This document shows, piece by piece, positions 1-6,188 of a DNA stretch of 11,517 nt. Below the pieces are notes generated by a model, which ran no database searches, was not told the origin of the DNA, and saw only the letters and a program-made list of their open reading frames with translations. Position numbers and translations under genes: made by a program. The stretch's first letter is position 1. Every line of letters starts with the position of its first letter. The stretch comes from Methanoregulaceae archaeon (GTDB taxonomy: Archaea; Halobacteriota; Methanomicrobia; Methanomicrobiales; Methanospirillaceae): positions 1 through 11,517 of the forward strand of contig JAJRBS010000031.1 in NCBI GenBank assembly GCA_028679325.1, given 5' to 3'.

Positions 1-82
1 CTGATCTCCCATGAAAAGACCTGTTACGGGGAGGGAGATAATCATTCTGGGGTCAACCCAGCAGCCTTTCGGGAAGAGCAGA

Positions 83-90
83 GATATTAT
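83..90 (+). promoter_or_regulatory. TATA-like element upstream of the DUF2238-like gene
   Basis: The AT-rich octamer GATATTAT is centred about 34 bases before the ATG at 121. With the usual archaeal spacing of about 26 bases from TATA box to start site, transcription would begin near 113 and leave a leader of under 10 bases. This fits the lack of a good Shine-Dalgarno site before that ATG. The call rests on base composition and spacing only. Confidence 0.3.
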
Positions 91-120
91 CTTTCGTGGT
101 GAGATGATAAGGTAGAAACC

Positions 121-741
121 ATGACCCCGGGACGGTCCGAATACTACGTTCTCATCCTATTCGAGATACTCTTTCTCCTCCTTGCCGTACAGGCGGTCAT
201 CATCGAGGACACGACCCGTTTTTACGGAGTCCTTGCCTCCATGGTGCTTGCCCTCTTCCCCGTCCTTGCAGAATGGGGCCTGTCGGTCAGGCTGACTCCC
301 GGCGTGAAGACGGTGATCGCCCTGGCCCTCCTCCTCCACGTTGCCGGCGGCATCAACCGCTGGTACTGGAAGTTTGCTCCCTACTACGACAAACTGGCCC
401 ATGTGGTGGCGGCAATGGCGGTCGGCATGACCATCCTCTCTCTCTTCCTGGTCTTTGACACCTGGAAGATCAGGGTTAGTCCGGGAAGGATCATTGCAGG
501 GATGATCATCATCGTGGTTGTCCTCGGGGGGCTCTGGGAGATCGGTGAGTACTCCATCGACCTGCTCGTCCGTTCTTCGTACAATAACGGGGTGATGGAT
601 ACGATCATCGACACTATCGCCAACCTGGCTGGCCTCCTGATAGCGGTCCTGTACGCCTGGTGGATCTTAAAAAAGGTCCCTGAAGGCGGGACCCCCGGAT
701 ACCTTATTTACCCGGAACAGGGCCTGTCACCGGGCGCCTGA
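121..741 (+). CDS. DUF2238/YjdF-like six-helix membrane protein
   Basis: A 206-residue integral membrane protein with about six hydrophobic helices (roughly residues 8-28, 35-52, 63-80, 95-112, 121-140 and 163-184). Polar residues sit at helix edges: Y89-D90-x3-H94, the W139-E-I-G-E-Y motif, and D160-x3-D164 before the last helix. This spacing (YD..xH, then a W/E-rich helix, then a D..D helix) resembles the DUF2238/YjdF family, whose function is unknown. VanZ-like proteins are a second possibility because they share a similar compact polar-in-membrane pattern. The tail after residue 185 is short, Gly/Pro-rich and probably cytoplasmic. It stands alone on the + strand and converges on larE with a 46-base gap. 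No strong Shine-Dalgarno site precedes the ATG, and a TATA-like element suggests a short leader. That it is a membrane protein is clear; the family assignment is moderate. Confidence 0.8.
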   Translation: MTPGRSEYYVLILFEILFLLLAVQAVIIEDTTRFYGVLASMVLALFPVLAEWGLSVRLTPGVKTVIALALLLHVAGGINRWYWKFAPYYDKLAHVVAAMAVGMTILSLFLVFDTWKIRVSPGRIIAGMIIIVVVLGGLWEIGEYSIDLLVRSSYNNGVMDTIIDTIANLAGLLIAVLYAWWILKKVPEGGTPGYLIYPEQGLSPGA

Positions 742-787
742 GTCCGACGATCCGGGGGCAGGGCCGGACTGCGGAAATGAGAGACAG

Positions 788-1591
788 TCACCGGACATGG
801 AGATCCAGGCTCCCGCTCCGGAACCCCTCGAGGTCGAGGGTGACATAGTCATACCCGAGGTCCCGGAGCAGGGAAACGATCTCCTTGCGGAGGGAAAGGG
901 CCCTTTCGATATCACGTGAAAGTACCTCGATCCGTGCAATGGTCCCGTGCGTCCGGACCCTCACCTGGTCAAACCCAAGGTCGTGCAGATGGTCCTCTGC
1001 CTGTTCTATCCTCGCGAGATTCCTGGTCGTGACGGCCTCACCGTAAGGGATCCTCGAGGCCAGGCAGGCAGCCGAGGGTTCGTCCCAGAAATTAAGACCG
1101 GATCTCCGGGCAGATTCTCTCACATCCTCCTTGGTCATGCCTGCTTCTGCCAGCGGATGGGAGACCCCTTCCTCCTGGCAGGCCCGAAGCCCCGGCCGGA
1201 ACTCATCCAGATCAGAGAGCTGGACCCCGTCCACGACACAGACGATCCCGGATTCTTCTGCCTTCTGTTTCAAGAGCCGGCAGGCAAGCTTCTTGCAGAG
1301 GTAGCAGCGCTCCTCCGGGTTATCCACAAACCGGGGGTCACCGAGGATAGGAAAAGGGATAACCTCAACATCGAACCCGAGCTTCTCAGCGCGATCGAGC
1401 GCCTTTTTCAGCGAACGTCGTGGGAGGAGGGGGGAGTCGAGGATGACGCAGGAAGATTTCTGACCAAGAACTTCCCGTGCGGCTGCAGCGAGAACCGTGC
1501 TGTCAACTCCGCCCGAGTACGAGACAAGGACCTTCTCTTTCCCGGCGAGGATCTTTTGCAACCTGTCAGACGGTCGCAATCTCATCGTCAT
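788..1591 (-). CDS. larE: LarE family ATP-dependent sulfur transferase
   Basis: A 267-residue PP-loop (N-type ATP pyrophosphatase) protein. The nucleotide loop SYSGGVDST lies at residues 24-32. NPEERCYLCK (residues 91-100) supplies C96 and C99, and PSAACLASRIPYG (172-184) supplies C176; the latter is the LarE signature containing the cysteine that donates sulfur in the Lactobacillus enzyme. LarE adenylates carboxylates of the pyridinium dicarboxylate precursor and inserts sulfur to make the nickel-pincer nucleotide cofactor. Homologs with CxxC plus the third Cys can carry a [4Fe-4S] cluster and act catalytically instead of sacrificing their cysteine; all three are present here, so that mode is inferred. 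The ATG at 1591 has a purine-rich GGAGGGGGAGGG stretch upstream; an internal ATG at 1585 is also possible. No larB or larC is in the window. It is divergent from the E1/MoaD/MoaE operon, another sulfur-transfer system, so a different acceptor is conceivable. Confidence 0.9.
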   Translation of the reverse strand: MTMRLRPSDRLQKILAGKEKVLVSYSGGVDSTVLAAAAREVLGQKSSCVILDSPLLPRRSLKKALDRAEKLGFDVEVIPFPILGDPRFVDNPEERCYLCKKLACRLLKQKAEESGIVCVVDGVQLSDLDEFRPGLRACQEEGVSHPLAEAGMTKEDVRESARRSGLNFWDEPSAACLASRIPYGEAVTTRNLARIEQAEDHLHDLGFDQVRVRTHGTIARIEVLSRDIERALSLRKEIVSLLRDLGYDYVTLDLEGFRSGSLDLHVR

Positions 1592-1656
1592 TCCAGTAAT
1601 GTCCCTCCCCCTCCGGGCACCGTACCAACGCCAGGAAATACATTATGGCTTCAGGG

Positions 1657-1664
1657 TAATATAT
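1657..1664 (+). promoter_or_regulatory. TATA box for the E1/moaD/moaE operon, in the divergent larE intergenic region
   Basis: TAATATAT lies with its centre about 38 bases before the ATG at 1699, predicting a start near 1687 and a leader of about 12 bases. No Shine-Dalgarno site lies at normal spacing; GAGGAG at 1671-1676 is 22 bases from the ATG, too far to be a usual ribosome site. The AT-rich patch is nearly symmetrical, so it or the neighbouring ATACATTAT (about 1638-1646) could also serve larE on the other strand. Confidence 0.45.
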
Positions 1665-1698
1665 CTGGTAGAGGAGACCTTCGGGTCCCGGTGCGATC

Positions 1699-2454
1699 AT
1701 GCTGACGGATAGTGAACGGGAGAGGTATTCGCGCCAGATCCTCCTCTTTGGGGAGGAGGGACAGGAGAGGCTGAAATCGTCGAAAGTCTTCATCGCCGGT
1801 GCCGGAGGCCTGGGATGCCCGGCCGCGGCTTACCTTGCGGCGGCGGGGGTCGGGCACCTGGTCATCGCCGACTGCGACTCTGTTGACAGGACAAACCTCA
1901 ACCGGCAGATCCTGCATTATGAGTCAGATATCGGTCGCCCCAAGGTAGTCTCTGCCAGGGAGAAGCTCCTGTCCATGAACCCGGATATCAGGGTCGAACC
2001 CCTCGCAGTCATCATCAGCGACAACAATGCTTCAACCCTGGTCTCTGGGTGTGACCTCGTGGTGGATGCCCTTGATACCTTCACTGACCGGTATGCCCTC
2101 AACCGGGCAGCGATCAGAAACCGTATCCCCTACATTCACGGGGCTGTTTCAGGCTTCGATGGGCATATGGCCACCATCATACCAGGGGAGACAGCCTGCC
2201 TCGAATGCATGGTCCCCGAGGCCCCGCCGCGATCTGTCTTCCCCGTGGTGGGGACCACCCCCGGGCTCATCGGGGTGCTCCAGGCGCACGAGGCAATCAA
2301 GCAGATCACAGGACAGGGAGAGCCCCTGACAAACCAACTGGTACTCTGGGATGGAAAAGCATCACAGTTCACCATGATCCGCGTTGAGAGAGACCCTGAT
2401 TGCCCGGCCTGCGGAGGAGACTCCCGGGCCTCCGGCAGGAGGAGAGAGATATGA
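1699..2454 (+). CDS. E1-like adenylyltransferase (MoeB/ThiF/HesA family)
   Basis: A 251-residue single-domain E1-like enzyme that should adenylate the C-terminal glycine of a ubiquitin-like sulfur carrier, here most likely the MoaD encoded next. Visible motifs: the nucleotide loop GAGGLG (34-39), D58-x-D60 then TNLNRQ (65-70) with the arginine finger R69, the Mg-binding Asp near D126, and two zinc CxxC pairs, CLEC (167-170) and CPAC (235-238). Against the usual MoeB/ThiF pattern C-x4-GVLGP..VG.IG..QA, this protein reads PRSVFPVVGTTPGLIGVLQA, which places R178 where the crossover cysteine normally sits. It therefore looks like an adenylation-only enzyme, as MoeB is known to function without a thioester. 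The stop overlaps the start of moaD (ATGA). MoeB, ThiF and HesA cannot be separated by sequence alone; the moaD/moaE neighbours favour a MoeB role. Confidence 0.9.
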   Translation: MLTDSERERYSRQILLFGEEGQERLKSSKVFIAGAGGLGCPAAAYLAAAGVGHLVIADCDSVDRTNLNRQILHYESDIGRPKVVSAREKLLSMNPDIRVEPLAVIISDNNASTLVSGCDLVVDALDTFTDRYALNRAAIRNRIPYIHGAVSGFDGHMATIIPGETACLECMVPEAPPRSVFPVVGTTPGLIGVLQAHEAIKQITGQGEPLTNQLVLWDGKASQFTMIRVERDPDCPACGGDSRASGRRREI

Positions 2455-2729
2455 GAGTACAGGTGAAGGCTTTTGCCGGATTCCGGGAGATCCTGGGCCC
2501 GGACATCGCGCTCGAGCTGCCGGAAGGATCGACCCTTACGGGTCTTCTTGAAGGCCTTGGAAGACGTTCTCCCGGGATACAGAAGGCACTCTTTGATGAC
2601 CAGGGAACGCCCCTGAAGAGCGTCATCATCATGGTGAACAAAAAAAGGCAGACCCGGGCCGAATTCGTGTCCCGGGAGCTGCATGACGGGGATGAGGTCG
2701 CCATCTACCCCCCTGTCGCCGGGGGATAG
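2451..2729 (+). CDS. moaD: MoaD/ThiS-like sulfur carrier, small subunit of molybdopterin synthase
   Basis: A 92-residue beta-grasp (ubiquitin-like) protein. It begins MRVQVKAFAGFREILG, has the LPEGSTLTGLLEGL segment (23-36) typical of MoaD, then DGDEVAIYPPVAGG at the C terminus (79-92). The terminal Gly-Gly is adenylated by the E1 enzyme and converted to a thiocarboxylate that supplies the dithiolene sulfurs of molybdopterin. The start at 2451 is preferred over an upstream in-frame ATG at 2400 because the family begins at MRVQV, the strong GGAGGAGAG site lies just upstream, and the ATG overlaps the E1 stop codon as ATGA, the mark of translational coupling. MoaE follows within 10 bases. Archaeal MoaD/SAMP proteins can also act as protein modifiers or in tRNA thiolation, so a dual role is possible. 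Confidence 0.9.
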   Translation: MRVQVKAFAGFREILGPDIALELPEGSTLTGLLEGLGRRSPGIQKALFDDQGTPLKSVIIMVNKKRQTRAEFVSRELHDGDEVAIYPPVAGG

Positions 2730-2738
2730 GACGACTTT

Positions 2739-3140
2739 ATGATCCAGCTGACCCGTGATCAGATAGAGATTGAAGAGTTTATCCGGAAGGCAAAGACTCC
2801 CAGGATCGGGGGAATCGTGACTTTCATCGGGGTGGTCCGGGATGACTGCATCCTGTCGCTCGAGCTCGAGTCCTACGAGGAAGCCGCACTCCAGGAGCTC
2901 GAGAGGATACGGGATGAGGCGATGAAGGATTTTGATATCGAGTCGGCAGATATCATCCATCGCATTGGGAAACTCGCCATCGGGGACACCATCGTGCTTA
3001 TCGTTGTCGCTGCCGGCCACCGGAAAGAGGCCTTCAGGGCCTGCGAGTTCCTCATTGACCGGTTAAAAGAGACCGTCCCCATCTGGAAAAAGGAGGAGAC
3101 AGAGGATGGGTCGCGCTGGATCCCCGGAGAGCATGGTTGA
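2739..3140 (+). CDS. moaE: MoaE, large catalytic subunit of molybdopterin synthase
   Basis: A 133-residue protein with the full MoaE pattern: GGIVTFIGVVRDD (24-36) with R34, the ESYEEAA stretch (44-50), IIHRIGKLAIGD (72-83), H94-R95 in the AAGHR segment, then LKETVPIWKKE (109-119). K110 and K117 match the two active-site lysines K119 and K126 of Escherichia coli MoaE. The enzyme accepts sulfur from the MoaD C terminus and converts cyclic pyranopterin monophosphate to molybdopterin. It sits directly after moaD with a 9-base gap, so the two subunits are made from one transcript. In methanogens this cofactor serves the Mo- or W-containing formylmethanofuran dehydrogenase. Its last 35 bases overlap the start of the acetyltransferase gene and contain that gene's ribosome site. 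Length is close to that of the family (about 140-150 residues). Confidence 0.93.
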   Translation: MIQLTRDQIEIEEFIRKAKTPRIGGIVTFIGVVRDDCILSLELESYEEAALQELERIRDEAMKDFDIESADIIHRIGKLAIGDTIVLIVVAAGHRKEAFRACEFLIDRLKETVPIWKKEETEDGSRWIPGEHG

Positions 3141-3618
3141 AGGGGCTCGCCCCTCTCCGCTGATTCGCCGTTTTGAACCGGCCGATTTCAATGCCGTGTC
3201 CTCCCTCGAGGAGGAGGGATCCGGATCGCGGTACGGTTCACGGGTCTTTATCCGCCAGGCCTCGGTCCTCTTCTCCCCTTTCTTCTTCGTGGCCGAGCTC
3301 GGGGATGCGGTCACCGGATACGCGATTGGCGGCCTGACCGCGGCCGATGCGGGGGAGGGCTGGGTGATCAGACTGAAGATTGTCGAAGGTCACCGGTCCC
3401 GGGGCATGGGCCACCTCCTCCTCGATGCGGCGGTCACATCGCTGGCGGCCGCCGGTGCAGACAAAGTCCTGCTAACGGTCGCACCCGGAAATACAAAGGC
3501 CATCGGGCTCTACAGGAAATACGGTTTCCTGGAGACGGGGTTCAAAGCCGGCTATTTTGGCACAGGGGAGGATAGGATCATCATGGAATTCCGGACACTC
3601 CCCGCGGGACGATCCTGA
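3106..3618 (+). CDS. RimI-like GNAT family N-acetyltransferase
   Basis: A 170-residue GNAT acetyltransferase. The conserved fold starts at LIRRFEPADFNAV (19-31). The acetyl-CoA pyrophosphate loop is EGHRSRGMGHLL (94-105; R97-x-x-G100-x-G102), followed by VAPGNTKAIGLYRKYGF (125-141) with the general-acid type tyrosines Y136 and Y139, and a FGTGEDRIIMEF ending (151-162) of the RimI type. The likely role is acetylation of protein N termini, as for archaeal RimI/Ard1-like enzymes, with the substrate unknown. The start at 3106 is supported by AGGAGGAG at 3091-3098, seven bases upstream inside moaE; a second ATG at 3133 gives a shorter form and overlaps moaE by eight bases. The gene is the fourth of the operon and ends 17 bases from the convergent PEGA gene. 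No functional link to molybdopterin is evident. Confidence 0.85.
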   Translation: MGRAGSPESMVEGARPSPLIRRFEPADFNAVSSLEEEGSGSRYGSRVFIRQASVLFSPFFFVAELGDAVTGYAIGGLTAADAGEGWVIRLKIVEGHRSRGMGHLLLDAAVTSLAAAGADKVLLTVAPGNTKAIGLYRKYGFLETGFKAGYFGTGEDRIIMEFRTLPAGRS

Positions 3619-3635
3619 CACGGGCGGGAAAAGTT

Positions 3636-4907
3636 CTAGATCCGCCTCCTCAGTACAAGCAGGGAGATGAGCAGGGCTGTCGGGGTCAGGAGTATGGCAG
3701 GGCCGGCCTGTGTAGAGACTGGTGTCAGCCCGGCCTGCACCTGCACCACCTGTCCCGGGGCGATGGTGACGGTACTGGTATAATCATTGTATCCGGGAAG
3801 TCTGATCAGCAGGGAATGCGAGCCGGTCTCCACCGGCGTCAGGGTCAGCGGGGTGACCCCCCGGCAGAGATTGTCAAGGAAGACATTGGCTCCCTGGGGG
3901 TCCGAGTTCACCTGGAGAGTCCCGGTGGAGGTGGGACTCGAGGAAGGAGTCATCGTCGCTTCTACGAGCGCGATGCCGCCAGCCAGGACCTGGATGTTCT
4001 GGGTATAGTCCTGGTAGCCGGCCAGGGTGAGCCTCACGGCATGCTGGCCCGGAGGGATGCCGGTCAGGTCAAGGGGATTCCCGGGCTGGGTGATCCCCTG
4101 GAAACCCCCATCGAGGTACACGGATGCCCCGGACGGGGTGGAAGAGACGGACATGCTCCCTGTCTGGACGGTACTCGTGACTTCGAGGGTGGCGTCGATG
4201 ATAACGACCTGGCCCGGAAGGACCTGCACGGTGTCGATCCAGGGATTATATCCCGCCCTCCGGAGCTCGACAAAGTGGGGGCCTGCCGCAATATTTCCAA
4301 CTGTTGCTGACGTGGCCCCGCTGTAGAGCCCGTCGATGTACACGTCAGCTCCTCCCGGGTTGCTCTTTGCCTGGATGACTCCCACTTCGGTGAGGGGGAG
4401 GAGGGTGGCTTCAACGGCAGCGGTCCCTCCCGGGGGGACGTTGATCAGGGAGACGTAGGGCTGGTAGCCGGAGAGGAAAGCCCGGACGATGTGGCCTCCG
4501 GCCGGCATATCGGTGTAGGTCCAGGGGGCCATCTGCCCCCTCCCCCCATCAACGGTGACCAGGGCCCCGTTCGGTCTCGAGCTGACCACCAAGGTGCCAT
4601 ACTGCACCGAGGGCTCAAGGACTGCCGCAACCCCAATGACCTCTCCCGGAGCTGGGTTTGTATCAAAGGTACGGCTCCAGGGAAAGTACCCGGACTTGAC
4701 GATCACAATGGTGTGGCTGGGAGGACCGGTGGTCGAGACCGCTACCGTGACCGGGGTGTTTCCCCGGTAGATAGTATCTACCAGCACCTGGGCATCGGAC
4801 GGATTCGATTCTACCCGGTAATACCCGTTTGCGGTCTGCCCGGCAACCGGTCCGGTGGAGAGAAGAAGTATCAGGATGATGAGGAAGAACGAAATGAGGA
4901 TACGCAT
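3636..4907 (-). CDS. Surface protein with five PEGA repeats and C-terminal membrane anchor
   Basis: A 423-residue secreted protein. Residues 4-23 form a signal peptide (hydrophobic run, then GPVAG), followed by five tandem PEGA-type repeats at about 29-99, 103-171, 175-243, 249-320 and 328-396. Each repeat has an N-terminal SxPxGAxVyxDg strand, a GxTPxTxt segment, a PxGxHxvxlxxxGYxxy strand and a PGqvvxVxAtLxP ending. The last 20 or so residues are hydrophobic (ILLTPTALLISLLVL) and end in RRR, a stop-transfer anchor at the outer face of the membrane. No PGF motif is visible, so an archaeosortase signal is not supported. PEGA domains are typical of archaeal and bacterial envelope proteins and are thought to mediate surface binding or structure. 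The gene is divergent from the PsiE-like gene. The ATG at 4907 lies about 26 bases from a TATA box with no Shine-Dalgarno site, suggesting leaderless translation. Confidence 0.88.
   Translation of the reverse strand: MRILISFFLIILILLLSTGPVAGQTANGYYRVESNPSDAQVLVDTIYRGNTPVTVAVSTTGPPSHTIVIVKSGYFPWSRTFDTNPAPGEVIGVAAVLEPSVQYGTLVVSSRPNGALVTVDGGRGQMAPWTYTDMPAGGHIVRAFLSGYQPYVSLINVPPGGTAAVEATLLPLTEVGVIQAKSNPGGADVYIDGLYSGATSATVGNIAAGPHFVELRRAGYNPWIDTVQVLPGQVVIIDATLEVTSTVQTGSMSVSSTPSGASVYLDGGFQGITQPGNPLDLTGIPPGQHAVRLTLAGYQDYTQNIQVLAGGIALVEATMTPSSSPTSTGTLQVNSDPQGANVFLDNLCRGVTPLTLTPVETGSHSLLIRLPGYNDYTSTVTIAPGQVVQVQAGLTPVSTQAGPAILLTPTALLISLLVLRRRI
3762..4823 (-). repeat. Five tandem PEGA-coding units of about 70 codons
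   Basis: Five degenerate protein-level repeats of about 69-73 residues are encoded end to end within the PEGA gene, joined by short linkers (the last rich in Ser and Thr). They are recognisable by the recurring SNP/SRP/STP/SDP turn, the GY pair and the VxATLxP end. The DNA copies are clearly diverged, so recent duplication is not apparent. Boundaries are estimated from the protein repeat. Confidence 0.75.
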
Positions 4908-4928
4908 GATAAGAAAAAACTATCCTTC

Positions 4929-4937
4929 TATTTATAG
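4929..4937 (-). promoter_or_regulatory. TATA box of the PEGA gene, placed for a leaderless mRNA
   Basis: Read on the minus strand the sequence is CTATAAATA, a near-consensus archaeal TATA box. Its centre is about 26 bases from the A of the ATG at 4907, the normal distance to the transcription start, so the transcript would begin at or next to the start codon. The region between holds no Shine-Dalgarno site, only a T-rich GTTTTTTCTTATC stretch. This is one of the clearest promoters in the window. Confidence 0.6.
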
Positions 4938-5048
4938 GTTGATACAGGGATTTCATTGGCTATCTCGGGAACGCGAATACTACCAGGACCGGCATCCCGG
5001 GGAACCGGGAGATTTAAGACGGAAATCGTCTAATATCAGGGAGAAAGC

Positions 5049-5471
5049 ATGCTCGAGTATCTGAACAGGTTCGAACGGTTGATCTACTATGCCCTGATGG
5101 TCATGCTTGCCCTGGTTATCTTCCTCGGGGTCCTCGAGCTTGTTGTTATCCTTTTTCATGTCATCATCCTGGACTTTTCCTACAGACTCGCCAACTTTGA
5201 GATCCTCGAGATATTCGGCTACTTCCTGCTGATCCTGATCGGGATCGAGCTCCTGGAGACGATCAAGGCTTATCTCATCAAGAACGAGATCCACGTCGAG
5301 ATCATCATCCTGGTTGCCATCATAGCCGTTGCACGGAAGATCATCCTTCTCGATCCTTTTGCCGAGGGAGAAACCCTGAACAGTGCCGCGATGATCGCCC
5401 TCGGTGTGGTGGTGGTCGCCCTTGCCGCCTCCTACTACCTGGTAAGGAAGAGCGGAACTGAGACTGGCTGA
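5049..5471 (+). CDS. PsiE-family four-helix membrane protein
   Basis: A 140-residue integral membrane protein with four helices (about 12-40, 53-75, 82-101 and 111-132). The core IELLETIKAYL (66-76), then IHVEIIILVAIIAVARKIILLD (81-102), matches the phosphate-starvation-inducible PsiE family: two charged helices with the E..H.E..I...ARK..LLD pattern. The molecular role of PsiE is unknown; it is phosphate-responsive in Escherichia coli, but nothing here shows phosphate control and no phosphate genes are near. The ATG at 5049 has AGGGAG (5038-5043) five bases upstream. The gene is divergent from the PEGA gene, with 141 bases between them, and is followed 58 bases later by the DUF2115 gene in the same direction. 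The membrane nature is certain; the family call is good. Confidence 0.85.
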   Translation: MLEYLNRFERLIYYALMVMLALVIFLGVLELVVILFHVIILDFSYRLANFEILEIFGYFLLILIGIELLETIKAYLIKNEIHVEIIILVAIIAVARKIILLDPFAEGETLNSAAMIALGVVVVALAASYYLVRKSGTETG

Positions 5472-5529
5472 CCCCGGAACAGTCCTCCATGCAAACCTAT
5501 TTTACTAAAAAACCGGAGATCATGGGCTG

Positions 5530-6159
5530 ATGGAGTTCCTCCCATCCGATGACTCTGCGGCTTCCTCTTCTTTTGGCGAGCCTGCCTGCCGCAGGGTTCT
5601 CGGGTGCTGCGACAGGCTGGCAAAGGCCCGGACCCGGCGAGAACTCGGCCTTCTTATCGCCCGGGAGATGCAGGCCTACTCGGTCTTTGAACTCCAGGTG
5701 ATATCGGGGAAGATACACCATGAGATCGATCGCCTCCCCTCGCCTTACAGGGAGGCGGTCAGGCCCTACTTCCTGCAGCAGGTGTTCGAACCTCACCACC
5801 AGGCTCTGCTCCTCCACAGGTCGGCCTGGTCACCCTTCCCGGACGGGCCGCTGGAGGATCCTCCCCTTTTCCGTGAATACCTTACGATGGTCCCTTCCGG
5901 TTGCTTCTCCCGTGACCTGAAAAGCGAATATGTCCCCCACCTGACGAACCCTGCCCATACGCTCTTTTATTATCTCGTCGGGGCATTCACCATGTTCGTC
6001 CTCGGCCTGCCCGGACACCCGGAAGGAATGCCCTTTCCCGGTGGCTTTCGGGTCGAGAGGAAGGACAGGAAATTCTACTGCCCTGTCCGGGACAAGGAGA
6101 AGGAGGTACAGGGGTGCCTCTGCAACTACTGCCCGGCCCTCCAGAGCCCCGAGCCGTGA
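5530..6159 (+). CDS. UPF0305/DUF2115 family protein with a C-terminal cysteine cluster
   Basis: A 209-residue soluble protein. The C-terminal part has the family hallmark NPAH (140-143), then HPEGMPFPGGFRVERKD (163-179), YCPVRDKEKEVQG (183-195) and CLCNYCPA (196-203). This is the UPF0305/DUF2115 pattern of methanogens (HP.GtPFPGGfkv, then YCPVk.Kq...alC.fC). C184, C196, C198 and C201 could form a metal site; that is inferred from spacing alone. The N-terminal half is helical, with CCDRL and an arginine-rich stretch, and is less conserved in appearance. The function is not known; the family is largely restricted to methanogens, so a role in their metabolism or cofactor handling is plausible. 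The ATG at 5530 has GGAG at 5515-5518, a rather long 11-base spacing, and an upstream ATG at 5522 is immediately closed by a stop. The gene converges on the UspA gene with a 29-base gap. Confidence 0.8.
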   Translation: MEFLPSDDSAASSSFGEPACRRVLGCCDRLAKARTRRELGLLIAREMQAYSVFELQVISGKIHHEIDRLPSPYREAVRPYFLQQVFEPHHQALLLHRSAWSPFPDGPLEDPPLFREYLTMVPSGCFSRDLKSEYVPHLTNPAHTLFYYLVGAFTMFVLGLPGHPEGMPFPGGFRVERKDRKFYCPVRDKEKEVQGCLCNYCPALQSPEP

Positions 6160-6177
6160 CTACGACAGAATCTTTTG

Positions 6178-6188
6178 CAGAAAAAAGG
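6178..6188 (-). terminator. Oligo-T tract after the UspA gene
   Basis: Directly beyond the UspA stop codon, the minus strand reads CCTTTTTTCTG. A run of six T fits archaeal termination, which relies on U-rich transcript ends instead of hairpins. The + strand has a shorter TCTTTT at about 6171-6176 that may serve the convergent DUF2115 gene. Low-level evidence based on composition and position. Confidence 0.35.

Noticed and set aside
11..115. 34-codon + strand mini-ORF in the left-edge region
   Set aside because: No ribosome site, no homology that I recognise, and it overlaps the probable promoter of the next gene. The first 120 bases hold nothing else I can support.
742..787. Possible hairpin terminator between the DUF2238-like gene and larE
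   Set aside because: The 46-base gap is GC-rich without a clear stem or T run, so no terminator can be supported.
947..1705. 252-residue + strand reading frame
   Set aside because: It lies opposite larE, whose product has complete LarE motifs; the protein in this frame shows no family pattern and is a GC-rich antisense shadow.
2136..3020. 294-residue minus strand reading frame
   Set aside because: It is antisense to the E1, moaD and moaE genes, all with clear motifs; the translated product has no recognisable domain.
3816..4310. 164-residue + strand reading frame
   Set aside because: It is antisense to the PEGA repeats, which recur at protein level on the minus strand; the + strand frame has no matching repeat logic.
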